From Rhexocercosporidium sp. MPI-PUGE-AT-0058 (taxonomy: Eukaryota; Ascomycota; Leotiomycetes; Helotiales): a stretch of DNA of 64,000 nt. The stretch is from the NCBI GenBank assembly GCA_020746875.1, contig JAGTJL010000014.1:806001-870000 (forward strand). Direction: 5' to 3'. A model generated the notes under the pieces. The model worked only from the letters and a program-made list of their open reading frames with translations, was not told the origin of the DNA and searched no databases. Positions 1 to 11,516 of the stretch are shown in pieces. The position numbers and the translations under genes are program-made. The stretch's first letter is position 1. Each line of letters begins with the position of its first letter.

Positions 1-1
1 T

Positions 2-3000
2 CCGGCATTCGGCCCGAGACGTCAGACAACCGCTCTGAATGCCCAAGACAAAGGGCCCGGACCCGGACTGCATCGACGACGGAAATCCCACGGGAGTCAT
101 CATGATGTAACAGGTTCTGGCTCTGGCTCGGCTGGCAAGCATGGAAAGCACATCCGCCTTCCAGAGCAATCAGGTGATCCAAGATCATCCGCTTCCAGCA
201 TCTACATGGGCTCGTACACACCAAGGAAATCGAGAGGATCGCTGAGAAGTCCAGCAAGTTCTGTTCCGGCTACTCCGAGGACGAGCTTGAGCCATAGTCG
301 TCTGGAAAGTCTCCTTCGTGACCTAGACCTGGATCTTGAGACGTATGGAGTGGAAGAAACTCGAGATGGCTTTTTTGACGCATCTTTCTTCAAGCCTCCG
401 AAAGTCAATCACGAAAATCTTATGAGAGATGCAGAATATACGCTTCCCGAAGCATTCCTGGAGACCAATCCTCTGTCTCCGAAGGCTTTCTTCCCTCGCC
501 AATGGCATGGTATCAGGGACGTGGTCACAGCTGTGACTACAACCAGAGCTGGAATCAAGTTGACCAAATCCTTCCTGGCATTTTTCATTGCGTACATATT
601 ATGCCTTGTTCCAGTCATCAGGGAGTGGTTAGGACGATATAGTTATATCATGGTCATCTCTGTCATTATCAATCATCCCGGACGAACAGTAGGAGCGCAA
701 GTTGACGGCGCTTTTCTCACAATCATCGGTTCAGCCACAGGTTTAGGATGGGGAGCCTTTGCACTCTGGCTCTCTTCATCTACTTCTGTCGCCCGCAGAG
801 GATACGGCGGGATTCTAGCTGCTTTCCTTGTGGTTTTTATGGGTTCGATTGCTGCACTGAGATGTTATCTGGTGAGGTTCTACCAACTCGTGATCTGCGC
901 TGGGATTGCAATCAGCTATACATGCTTGGCAGATACGGCCGACGAGGTTGACTGGAAGAAACTTTTCATCTTTGGAATCCCATGGCTATTTGGCCAGGCG
1001 ATTTGTTTGTTGATCTGCTGCACTGTATTCCCTGATGCTGGAGCTAGGCCACTGGCGGTGTCTCTGCATGACGCTTTTGCCGTGATGCATGATGGACTTG
1101 TCATGCCTCAACCGGATCCACTGATGCTACACCGACAGCTGGCATGGACTTTTGTGAACCTGTCGCAAGCCCATCGAGACCTAGTGTTAGATATTTCGAT
1201 TACTCGCTTCCGACCGTCAGATGTCGCATCGTTACGAAATCTTATGCAGGGTGTCATAAGATCTCTGCTCTCACTCAAGATGGAGACTCAACTCTTTGAG
1301 GACTTTGAGTCTCCCCCGACGGGTTCTCCAAACATAGAACGTCAAGGTAGATCTTCCGATCCGAAGCGCGGGCTGACAGGCATGAACATGTCCAGCAGTC
1401 AAACGCCAAGCGGAAGTCCAATGAGTGGACAAGATGCAGTAATTGACATCGACACGCCAGAAGTCTATCCTGCAATGTTCCGAACTTCGACTGGAGAAAG
1501 AGCTGTCAGACTTGTAGCGAGCAGATTGGCAGATCCAACTTCGAAGCTTCTATCGTGTATGAGAAGATCTCTGGCACGGTGCGACGCAATTCTCATGGAT
1601 ATGTCAGGATATCGAAAGTATTTGGGCCCTGACAAAGATATCTCCACTGACATCCTGGGCTCATTGACGAAGCTTCGCAAAGCTACCATCAAGTATGACG
1701 ATGAAGAGGAGTCTTTAATGGACAACCCAGATCTGCCTCCGACATACTCCGATCACCCTGAAGTCGTGGAACTATTTCTCTTCGTGCACCCTATACGACA
1801 GGCAGCTCGAACTGTAGAGTCATTACTAGTGAAAGTAATGGAAATGCAACAGAGACGTAGAGGATGGAGACTCTACCTCCCTTCTTACCCCTGGAGAAAA
1901 GCACTACAGCGTACTAATGCTCAGGTCAGGCATGACCGTGGTGGACTGACAGCGGGTTTTTACTTTCAGAGCCAGAATCAACTTGCCAAAACGATGCAAG
2001 GGATGGCCAATGTTTATAAGCCACTTCCTCGCCAGCCCAAACGTGAGAACGAGAAAGAGGAAGCGAAACAGACCATCACGAGAAGTGATACCATTGGGAA
2101 GTATGAAGAAGAGAAGGAAGCCTCGAAAAGTTCAAAGAAGAAGCGATTTAGATACCGGTTGTGGGAGGGTCTTCACCGACTCCAAGGTTTCGAGACGAGA
2201 TTTGCTCTCAAAGTTGCTATCACGACCTCCCTTTTATCAGTACCTGCTTGGCTTGATGAAAGTAGAGGATGGTGGAATGAGAATGAAAGTTGGTGGGCTG
2301 TTGTTGGTAAGTTCATAACTTTTCATCTCCTTCAGCAACTGCATCTCACCAATTGTCAATTGAAACCCCATCACCGCCAACCCAAATCTCGATTGATAAG
2401 AGATCAACGACATACACTGACTCAGTTCCAGTTGTATGGGTGATGTCTCACCCCCGAGTTGCAGGTAACTTCCAAGACCTCGTCACTCGCTGCCTATGCT
2501 GCATTCTCGGAGCAGTCTGGGGCGGGCTAGCCTACGGAGCAGATAACGGGAATCCCTACGTGATGGCCGTCTTCGCAGCCGTATACATGCTCCCCATGAT
2601 CTACCGTTTCACACAAAGTTCTCATCCTCGTTCCGGCATCGTTGGCTGTCTCACCTTCGTAGTCATATCACTTAGCGCCAAAGCAAACGACGGCTTACCA
2701 TCAACCGCTCATATTGCCTGGACTCGGGGCCTGGCTTTCGTAGTTGGAGTCGTTGCTGCAGTGGTTGTCAATTGGGTGCTGTGGCCATTTGTAGCAAGGC
2801 ATGAGTTGAGGAAGGCGTTGGCCGCTATGATGATATATTCGAGTATTATCTATCGAGGTGTGGTGGCCAAGTATGTGTACTTTGAGCAGGGAGAAGAGCC
2901 TACCAAAGAAGATATAGCACGATCAGGTAAGTACCCCTCCCCATCAGCCTACCCTTCAAGTATCTAACACACTCCCAGAAATGCTCGAAGGTCGTCTCCG

Positions 3001-4172
3001 TGAAGGCTTCGTCCGAATCCGTCAACTCATGGTCTGCCCCCTCCTCTTTCATACTCCTACCTCGACAAATTAAATTAACACATCCAGGCCCTAACCCGTC
3101 ACGAAATCCGTCTCCGTGGTCCCTTTAATCCACTCCCCTACTCAGCCCTCATCGACGGCTGTGAGCACTTCTTTGAATACCTCGTGTCAGTCCGGCAATC
3201 CTCTCTCTTCTTCCACCCGCATTACATATCCGACGACGAGCAGGCAGTTGAGAGTTTGCTCACATATCGTCGTGATGCCGTGGCTGCTATACTGATGAAT
3301 TTGTATCTGCTTGCGGGTGCGTTGAGGGGAGGTCAAAAGGTACCTGTATGTGCACTCCACTCCATCGTCATCTCATATTTAGCTCTATTCGCTTTGAGAG
3401 CAGCTAGCTGGATAATCTTCAAAAGCTATCACTTACTCACCACCTCCAGCGCTACCTTCCCAACGCCGCCGCAGCCCGCAAAAGACTCCTCTCACATATG
3501 GCCGAACTCGAAGCCCTTCGAGCCGCCACCACTACCAGCACCACCACCACCGTCCCCAATCACAACCCAGCCCACATCCACGAAGATCTTCGGGTCGATA
3601 CACTCGAGCGTGAAAGCAGGAAATGGTCACAGATATACAGCTACTCGTACAGCCAGAGCCTGACGGGATGTGTGCAGCAACTAGAGCAGCTGCAGAAATA
3701 TACTAAGGAGATTGTCGGGGAGAGAGGGTATGTTTTAATTTCTCTTCCTCTCCAATTTTTCGTCGGATCCTGGATCCGCTCACTCCTTCGTCTGTTAAAG
3801 GATTCCTCTATATTCTGAAGATGGCCTTCTATTCATTCGACTGGCTAGCTCGATACCTGTTCTTATGGGATGGGAAGAGAGAAATTTTGCTGCGAGGTTG
3901 TCAATCCACTACTTGCTGTATTTGTGGGTTGGGGTGACCTGACACTTATCATGAGATGTAGTAGCACACTTCTCATAAAAGAGAGAGTAATGCTGGTCAT
4001 TCCCATCCCCTCTCTACTTTCCTTTCTTCCAGCTGATCAAATGTTACAAAACCTCACACTGACACCCACCCGCCCCCCCCAACTGCCATGCAAAATCTCG
4101 CTAACTCATTTCTCCTCTAGATTTGACCCCATCGACGCAGACTCATACGAAGACATCACGCATCCGCATTAA
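2..4172 (+). CDS. Bre4-like multi-pass membrane transporter (aromatic-acid-exporter/FUSC-like family), 5' end outside the window
   Basis: The frame is already open at base 2 with no stop before the first ATG at 206, so the gene is truncated by the window edge and its true start lies upstream. I join six exons: 2-2306, 2432-2926, 2979-3031, 3088-3339, 3450-3727 and 4121-4172. Phases match at every junction, giving 1,144 residues in the window. After a Ser/Arg-rich N-terminus come hydrophobic segments from about residue 180 (SFLAFFIAYILCLVPVI, then a Gly-rich membrane block). A second membrane block follows at about residues 740-900 (WVMSHPRVAGNFQDL, VVGVVAAVVVNWVLWPF), then a soluble tail. This two-block plan is that of fungal Bre4-like proteins (6TM N-terminal domain plus DUF2421), which resemble bacterial aromatic-acid/fusaric-acid exporters. 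Substrate is unknown. The intron at 3032-3087 has a weak GTCTGC donor and the last intron is long (393 nt). Confidence 0.85.
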
Positions 4173-4602
4173 CAAGCTCTGGTCTGGCTTAGTATGATCT
4201 CTCGTACAATTTTCTCTGTACAGTACCTATTTACCTAGCCTAGCCTAGCTCCGTCAACTGTATTTAGCTTCCTGCCCGTGCAAAAGCCAAACCCGTGCTT
4301 ACATACAAACTATCCTATGCATTTATCATGGTCCCCTTCCTTTCTACCACAGCTAGCTATAATCTAAAAAACCCAATGAGTGAATAAATGCATGAATGCT
4401 TGAATACCCAGAACGCCTCGCTCATAAAACTCAAATCCGCTTGTGTGTAACAGACCATCGTATCCTATGCTATCCTACTCCAACAAAGCGCTATGCACGC
4501 AAGTATACTGAAATCAGCACCGACACTGCAACACCCACAAACTCCAGCACTAAACCAAACCAAATCCAACAACAGTAACAGCAGTTTATCCAACGCCGAA
4601 AT
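4173..4602. other. intergenic between convergent genes
   Basis: Region between the transporter stop and the restored C-terminal end of DNA2. It must hold both 3' UTRs. I see no convincing coding sequence; open frames here are short and of low complexity. Confidence 0.6.
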
Positions 4603-5058
4603 TCAAGACCTCGCATCATTGATGATATCCATCGTCGTACTCATACTCGGCTGCTTGAACGGCTTCATCCCAGAAACTCTTTTCATCGGCTGCCTGAGCT
4701 GTCCGAGGGGCGGTCTGGCATTTCTATTCCCGTTGCCAAAGGTCTTTGGCCCTGAATTCGAATTCGGGTTCGTGTTCTCCTTCCCACGACCCTCACTCAA
4801 ACACTTCCTCTTCCTCTCCAACGCATCAGTGAGTGCCTTCCCAGCTCCAACGCCAGTAGTCACGCTCAAATGCTCAGTCTTAACACCAACAAGTCCTCCC
4901 TGACTCCCACTCCTATTCCCAACCTGTGTCTGAGTCTGCGTCCTCCCCACCTCAAAAAGATGATCTGTGAGCGCATCCTTCGGCAAATCAAAAATCCAGC
5001 CCTTCCCATCCATCAACTTAACAAAACGTCCCACCATCTCCTCCTCTTCTTCCTTCTT
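4603..5058 (-). other. out-of-frame C-terminal extension of DNA2
   Basis: This stretch is open on the minus strand down to a stop at 4603. It begins with acidic/basic codons directly behind the C6 run at 5059-5064 (G6 on the coding strand). It contains MVGRFVKLMDGKGWIFDLP, which resembles the conserved segment after the last helicase motif in fungal Dna2 (hydrophobic residues, aromatic-hydrophobic, then LP). It also contains a KEN-type motif (GRGKENTNPN). It is one frame away from the DNA2 frame that ends at 5013. One additional G in the coding-strand run would fuse the two and give a protein of about 1,667 residues, nearer to what is expected for a fungal Dna2 with a C-terminal tail. Confidence 0.7.
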
Positions 5059-8000
5059 CCCCCCAAACCCCCAAGAGTCTCCTTACTCCCTACAACAAGC
5101 AGCTTCGTTTTCGCTCGCGTAAAGGCGACATTGATCCTCCTCCAATCCTTGAGGAGTTCGCCGATGGATCTAGCGTCGTTACTACGTACCAGGGAGAGGA
5201 TGATGACGTCTTTGTCGCGGCCCTGGAAGCGGTCTGCGGTGTGCATTTCCAGTTCGGGGTGTGCGCGCATGCTGTGTTTGAGGAGGGAGAGTTGTGAGCG
5301 GTAGTGTGTCATGATGCCGATGCTGGAGGCGGGGACGCCGACTGTGAGGAGGGACTCGACGAGTTGCGTACAGATGGTTGCTTCGGTGGGGTTGACGATG
5401 CGGTTACCTTTTGCTTCTTCACGCGAGAGGGGGAGGAGCGGGTCGGTGTTGATGAAGGATACTTTTGTGTCGGGGTCGACGAGGTGTCGGATCCAGCAGC
5501 GGTTGGGTTCGGGGCTAGCGCAGATGGATTTCGGTGCTATGGAGAGGGTTGAGGGCGTATAGTGGTGGTTCTTGAGGGCGTCGATGGATGGGATGGTTAT
5601 GCTGCTGTTGGATACTTCTTGACTGCCGCATTTGAGACGACCTTGATATATGAGGTTGTTGCTGAGGGCCATTACGTCCTCGCACATGCGGTACTGATGT
5701 TCGAGGTAGACGACGGAGCTGGGGTGCATGTCCGAAAGGTGCTTGAAGAGACTGATGTCTAGACCTCCATTGAGTGCTTCTTTGTTTTGCACGAGTGGTG
5801 GAAGCTGGTTGTGATCCCCGACAAGGATGAATGTCTTAGCAAGACGAATGGGCCCCAAGCAGACGGGAAGGGTGATTTGAGAGGCTTCATCTACAATGCA
5901 GTAGTCGAAGGTCCGTTCGCTGAAGATAGCATGGTTGATACCAAGACAAGTGGTAGCAACGATGGGAGTGTCATGCCATGCATGCCGGATTTCTTCGAAT
6001 GATGTCTTGGTAGTCGCCGCCAGAGTTGCAAACTCCTGAACTTCCATGGCGATCTTCGCAATAGCTCCTAAGCGTAGAATGGGAATGTTGTCATCTTTTA
6101 ACTTCAACAGGATGTTGTCAACTGCGGTATGAGTGTATGACGTGAGGAGAACTGTCTTGCCCTGGGATACCAGAGCCCGAATGATGTGGGCAATGGTAGT
6201 TGTCTTGCCAGTTCCTGGCATCCCAAGAACGAGGGCATAGTCCTCAGCACTCATAACTTTTTGAATCGCCCTTCTCTGATCAACGTTGATATTTTCACGG
6301 TCTTGCAAGACATATGCTGTTGCTTGAGTCTTGAATCGTGGTGCGTTGAGGTCAACAACCAAGCCGCGGATTTGTCTAGAGCCGAAGGCACTGTCTGACA
6401 TAACCTGAACAAGGTTGTTTCGAACCGTCGCCATGCCGTTGCTGAATTCATCCTTATCGAGTCGATATCTGATAGGCTCTTCCTGAATCTTACCATTGGC
6501 CTCTTCCATTGAGGAGCCCTCAGGCGCCACTTCCATGATGCTAGCAAAAACCTGATTGTCTAATTCATCAAATCCAGGCTGGCGGATACGAGCATTATGC
6601 AATCGACGATCGACCGCAACACTGACACGCTTCTTACGAACATGGGTGACAAATCCATTTGCAAGAGCAAAATGGCCTTTTTCATCCGAGATAACTATGG
6701 GCTCTCCAACTGTAATCTGCGAGTCGAGAAAAGAGAAGCCGGATGGTGGATCTGGTTTGACGAGACTGTATCTATATCGGTTGATCTTTGGGTTATCCTT
6801 CTCCTCGTATGCCGAGTTGGGCTCAATGACGACATTGGAGAAGCATCTGCCGAGCTTCTCTCGCTCAGAACTGAGCATGGTCCAAAGTTCTCGCCGGAAC
6901 TTGAGACTCTCCTTCTCTTCCTTGGTAAGCAGATCGTCCCATTTGAGAAAGAACTCCTTGTGTTTTGGCGTGAGATGTTTGACAACCTCGTCAAACTTGG
7001 CCTTTAAGCCACTGGTCTCTCCATTCCCATCATCAGCGAGTTTGTGGTAGATAAAGCAAGGAGTTTTGGCGTAGCATTTGTTGCACATATTCTCCTTCTT
7101 CAGCATAGGGGGAAGCTGGGCATGGCGTTCGCGGACAAAACAAGCGAGTTCGTTCCGTTGCATGATCATGTGTCGAAGCTCATGGCGGATTGCAGGAATT
7201 CGGATCGTCTCCGAAGTTTCCATGTAATACAGGATGCCGTATGCAATCTCAACATCATACCGATCAGAGAGGAGCAAGTTGTAAAGTGCCGTCTGAGCAC
7301 GATGAGCTGCGGACGGATTCTTTCCGGTTTTTACCTCGAATGGTACCGTCAAAGTTCGTTGCTCCTTTCCATCTTGCATGGTAACTTGAACCGTAGCATC
7401 GATGTTGCCTTTGAGGCCATACATCGGAGACCATACATGCTCTTCCACATCAAGAAGCTTACTGACACACATAGTTGCTGTCTCTCCATTCCCGGCTTTA
7501 ACTTTTGCCTCGGGCCGCGCAGCGTTAGCATGCTGACGTGAATAGCGGAACGGAGATACATACATTAGGTTGTGACGAGATAAACAGTTCTGCCCAACCC
7601 TGCAGCTCGAGCATCTTGCTTGTCAAGTGTTCGACAGCATCTGGCACCTGTTTCTTGATATTATACAAGTCCTCCAAATGGCGAGTGGCTGTCTTTTCGA
7701 TGAGCTCACCCAACCATTCTGAGTCCCATCGATTCTCGAGCATGGCTGCCTGGAAGATCTCATGGAGTATTGTACCATACACCAAGGGAGCACTGGAGTC
7801 ACTCGTCGCCTTCACTCTATCCTGAAGCACTGCTCGGCGAGTACATCCAAAAGAGTCCGCAACCACAGTCGACGATATCAGATGGTCTGGATGCAAAATC
7901 AAGAGGTTGACGTTATCATCGACAACACACTTTCCAAAAGAGTCGAAGAGGCCAATAACGTGAACGAAAGCCTGAAGTGTTACTGGTGTCTCGATCCAGA

Positions 8001-9759
8001 TGCCTCTCAGATGGACCGCTCTTGTGATCTTAGAGCCCTCGGCTTGAAGAATAAGAACCTACAATATTGGATTAGTCGTCATTTTGATCTATGAGATGGC
8101 TATTTACCTTTTCTTGTTGCATACGACCCTTCACATTTTCAAATTCGCTATCAAATATAGTTGTGACAAGATACCTTTGAATGGCTGTTTTTTGTGTTGA
8201 CTAGAGGGCCTTAGTAAAGTAGTATATTACTATGAATATCTGGCACGTACAGGTAAAAGACTGTTGCCGGTCTGTTGGATGGCTTGAGTTGCGGTAGCTT
8301 CTGCGGCTTCAAAATCGCCATCATCTAGACCTCCATCACCAAATTCGTCTTCTGATTCTGCTTTGGAAGGTATTCTTCTCATCTGCCGAACCATTCCACT
8401 TGCCCCTTTCGCCACCGGCGACGCTTTCCTCACGATCGAAATTTGAGGATCGAATTGGGATGCGATCTGTTCTAAACTAGCCTCAAACATGTCATCGTCC
8501 GAGTCGCCGAACTCATCCTTCTCGGCCTGGAGAATATGAGTAGGCTCAGAGGGTCTGGATAGGACCACAGCCGGCGGCTTCTTCTCGATTCCGGCTGATG
8601 AACGGACCTGGAGCAGTGGATCTGGAGGAAGTGGAGGTTCTGGTTGCATTTGTGCAATCGAGTCAAAGACCTCAAGCAAACTATCATCGAATTCGTCATC
8701 GTCGAAATCTCCATAATCAGAAGAGTCTGAATGTTCTAGCAGAGGAGGAAGCGTGTCTGTGTCCGGTTGTGGTATGGGCTCCTCGTCACATTCCATTGGC
8801 GCAGATTCGCTTTCCCGAAGGCGGCTTCGTTGAATTGGCGAATCGTCCTCGACATCAGAGAGCTGTCGGTTGCTGTACATGACTTTTCCGTTTTGAGGTG
8901 TAATTGATCGCTTTGGCTGTGACAGACCTTCCGCCACTCTCTCAATCAAGACGGACAGCTTAGATGGACCGATCGAGGCAGACTCAGTGAAGACATCGTC
9001 ACTCTGAGAACACCCAATTCTTCTTCGCTTGGGGAATTGGTTACCGCAACTGTTGGCTCTTCTCAGTCCACTTCCTGACCGGGGAGTCACGCCTTCCTTC
9101 GTGGGCTGAGGGGACGAAGTTTGCATGAGGTGGGCGAGGGCAGGAACCGATGGCCCTTGAGGTGTTGGGGCATTGGATCCGCCGAAGGAATATCGGCCCC
9201 ATAGTTCGGATCCGGGGTCAAGTTGGGGGTGCAGAGCTCGAGCAGGCGAGGATCCAGTTGGTGAAGAACTTCGTGCTCGTTTATTTGCTCTGCGAATGCC
9301 TCCAAACGGTCCCGACCCGCTACCTTTCTCCTTCTGGTCCCATTCTATACGCTCATCCGGTGAGACGCTCTGTACAGGTCGTCGAACATCGCCCATTCCA
9401 ATCAGGTCTGGTAAGGCCAATCTGCCTGCTGGTGTGGACGGTACAGGCTTTCTCGCCGATGTGGGTAACGCTGGTTGCTCCTGGGATCCTTTTGGTTCTC
9501 CATGTTGTGTCTTCGCGGCCGGATTCTTGGCTTTTGCCCCCTCGTTCTCCTTCTCGTCGTCCGAGAGCAGACTTATGACCGACTTTGTGGCATCTTTCTT
9601 GCTATTTCCGCCGAATTGGAATACGCTGAGCTTATTCTTCGTGGCTGTAGATACCGGAATCGGGGGCTTCTCTTGCAATGGTTTTGCCTCGGTTGTTGTG
9701 GTTTGTGGGCCTTGAAAACTCTTGTTCCTATTCCATTGTCCTCGAGGCTGCTGCTTCAT
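5013..9759 (-). CDS. DNA2: DNA2, ATP-dependent replication helicase/nuclease
   Basis: Dna2 trims long Okazaki flaps and resects double-strand breaks. Exons on the minus strand are 9759-8251, 8200-8108, 8058-7564 and 7508-5013, with introns of 49-55 nt and phases that close. The first 500 residues are disordered and acidic. The RecB-like nuclease follows, with YGTILHEIF, GLKGNIDATV (metal Asp) and PFEVKTGK (E-x-K). Cysteines in SFGCTRR and the CNKCYAKTPC cluster near residue 843 form the expected 4Fe-4S site. The SF1 helicase has Walker A GMPGTGKTTT (about residue 1131), CIVDEASQI, VGDHNQLPPLV, LEHQYRM, DRFQGRDKDVIILSLVRSN and RRINVAFTRAK. As read, the frame ends in a short Arg-rich tail caused by a probable frameshift at 5059-5064. 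A further 5' exon near 9810-9865 (beginning MPPLQKSFS) is possible, but no splice to it keeps frame. Confidence 0.95.
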
Positions 9760-10340
9760 GAACAGTCAGGACCAAATTCTGCGAAAGGAAAAATGGGATA
9801 ATAACATACTCTTGCTTTTGCCGAGTGGTTCTGGTCAGAGAATGATTTCTGAAGAGGCGGCATTCTATTCACTGCCTTTTGTGCTGTTGTTTTTGTTGTC
9901 GCTGCTGCAGAAGCCCAAAATTGAAGTTGGACCAAAACAACTGATTCGAGAAGTGTAAGTGGTTATCGTCAGTAAACACTCCACGACACACGAACGCGGC
10001 TGCCACTTACGCGACCGCGTTTGTCTTGGCACTTGCCCGCATTGATAGACTCACCCCCATCTGCTCTGCTCACTCCCGACGCCCAATGGGGAAAGGGCAA
10101 GCACGAGCTAGCTCGATGTGGGGCCCATCCCCTAGCTCGTCTAGATCCCGAGCTTCGAGGCCCATTACATATCCAGGCCAGGCCAGGGCAGGTTCCATTG
10201 ATATCGTTTTTGAAGCTTCCGCTTCCCCGCAACACCACAAAAACAGTTCAGTCCCTAGGTAAACATGCACCTTCTCAGATGTGTTTCTATGTTCCCCTCG
10301 TCTGGATCAATCACTAATCTGCTATAGAGCTACCGCCGCA
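9760..10340. promoter_or_regulatory. divergent promoter region DNA2 / ODC carrier
   Basis: 581 nt between the DNA2 and carrier starts. It holds the imperfect MluI-box pair ACGCGACCGCGT at 10009-10020 and an ATG at 9865 on the minus strand that could start an extra DNA2 exon. No other gene is seen. Confidence 0.5.
10009..10020. promoter_or_regulatory. imperfect MCB-like pair ACGCGACCGCGT
   Basis: Two overlapping near-matches to ACGCGT (ACGCGA and CCGCGT), each with one mismatch, about 250 nt upstream of the DNA2 ATG. They could bind an MBF-type factor but are weaker than the perfect boxes further along the window. Confidence 0.35.
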
Positions 10341-11516
10341 ATGTCTCAAGACAAACCTTTGCCGTTCATCTACCAGTTCGCCGCAGGTAAGCTCCTCCCC
10401 AGCCCGTCGCAAGTACCAATTGAAGCTCACAGGATGTGCAGGTGCGGTCGCTGGTGTCTCTGAAGTAGGTACCCCTAGTCGAAAGTATACGGAATAGATC
10501 AAGAGCTAAATTGCGTGCCTTGACCAGATCCTAGTGATGTAAGTTCCCCCATCTTTGTGCCATGCGACAATTTGGTTTAGAGCTGACTTAGTCCTGCAGG
10601 TACCCTTTGGACGTTGTCAAGACCAGAATGTAAGCGCAAAGTTATCGACATGAACAAGAACCAAAGAGATTGACCAATTGGCAGACAACTGCAATCTGGA
10701 ACGGCCGTTGGAGAAGATGCATACAGTGGCATGATGGATTGTTTCAGGAAGATCGTCAGAAATGAAGGGCACGTTTGTCTCCTGGGAGGAGGAATTCATA
10801 ACTGACAATGGCCCAGCTTTTCTCGCCTGTACCGTGGTATTGAGGCTCCTATCCTCATGGAAGCCCCCAAGCGTGCAACCAAATTCGCTGCCAACGATGC
10901 CTGGGGCAAGTTCTACCGCGAATCTTTCGGAGTGGCCAAGATGAACCAATCTCTCTCAGTCCTTACTGGAGCAACTGCTGGAGCAACCGAGGCGCTGGTC
11001 GTCGTCCCTTTTGAGCTGGTCAAAATTCGTCTTCAAGACCGAACTTCGCAATACAAGGGAATGATGGATGTTGTGATCAAGACAGTGAAGACTGAGGGGC
11101 CACTCGCGTTGTACAATGGACTCGAGAGTACCATGTGGAGACACATTCTGTGGAACGCCGGTTACTTCGGCTGCATCTTCCAAGTTCGGGAGCTACTTCC
11201 AAAAACCGAGAACAAGACTACCCAAATGGGCTTCGATTTGCTCTCTGGTGCAACCGGAGGAACTGTTGGTACGATCGTCAACACACCCATGGATGTGGTC
11301 AAGTCCCGTATTCAAAACAGTCCAAAAGTAGCTGGCTCAATCCCCAAATACAACTGGGCTTGGCCAGCCGTTGGTACCGTCTTCAAAGAGGAAGGATTTG
11401 GTGCTCTTTATAAGGGTTTCTTGCCAAAGGTTCTCAGATTAGGACCAGGTGGAGGTATCTTGCTCGTGGTGTTCACCGGGGTCATGGATTTCTTCAAGAA
11501 GATCAAGGCCGAGTAA
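10341..11516 (+). CDS. ODC1: mitochondrial 2-oxodicarboxylate carrier
   Basis: Inner-membrane antiporter of the SLC25 family that exchanges 2-oxoadipate/2-oxoglutarate. Six exons: 10341-10386, 10442-10464, 10528-10538, 10600-10629, 10685-10768 and 10817-11516, for 297 residues, the normal length of the family. Three mitochondrial-carrier signatures are seen, one per repeat: YPLDVVKTRM, VPFELVKIRL and TPMDVVKSRI. The stretch APILMEAPKRATKFAAND is characteristic of the ODC subfamily. Exon 3 is only 11 nt. The last intron (10769-10816) must use a GC donor (GCACGT) to restore the conserved RNEG-FSRLYRG junction; no GT alternative keeps frame. The gene is divergent from DNA2. Confidence 0.92.

Noticed and set aside
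5040..5075. Programmed frameshifting as explanation for the DNA2 C-terminus
   Set aside because: There is no reason to expect it in Dna2, and two other genes show the same defect at C/G runs; sequence error is simpler.
5304..7541. Several plus-strand open frames antisense to DNA2
   Set aside because: They mirror the DNA2 codons, have no start context or domain, and DNA2 on the other strand is certain.
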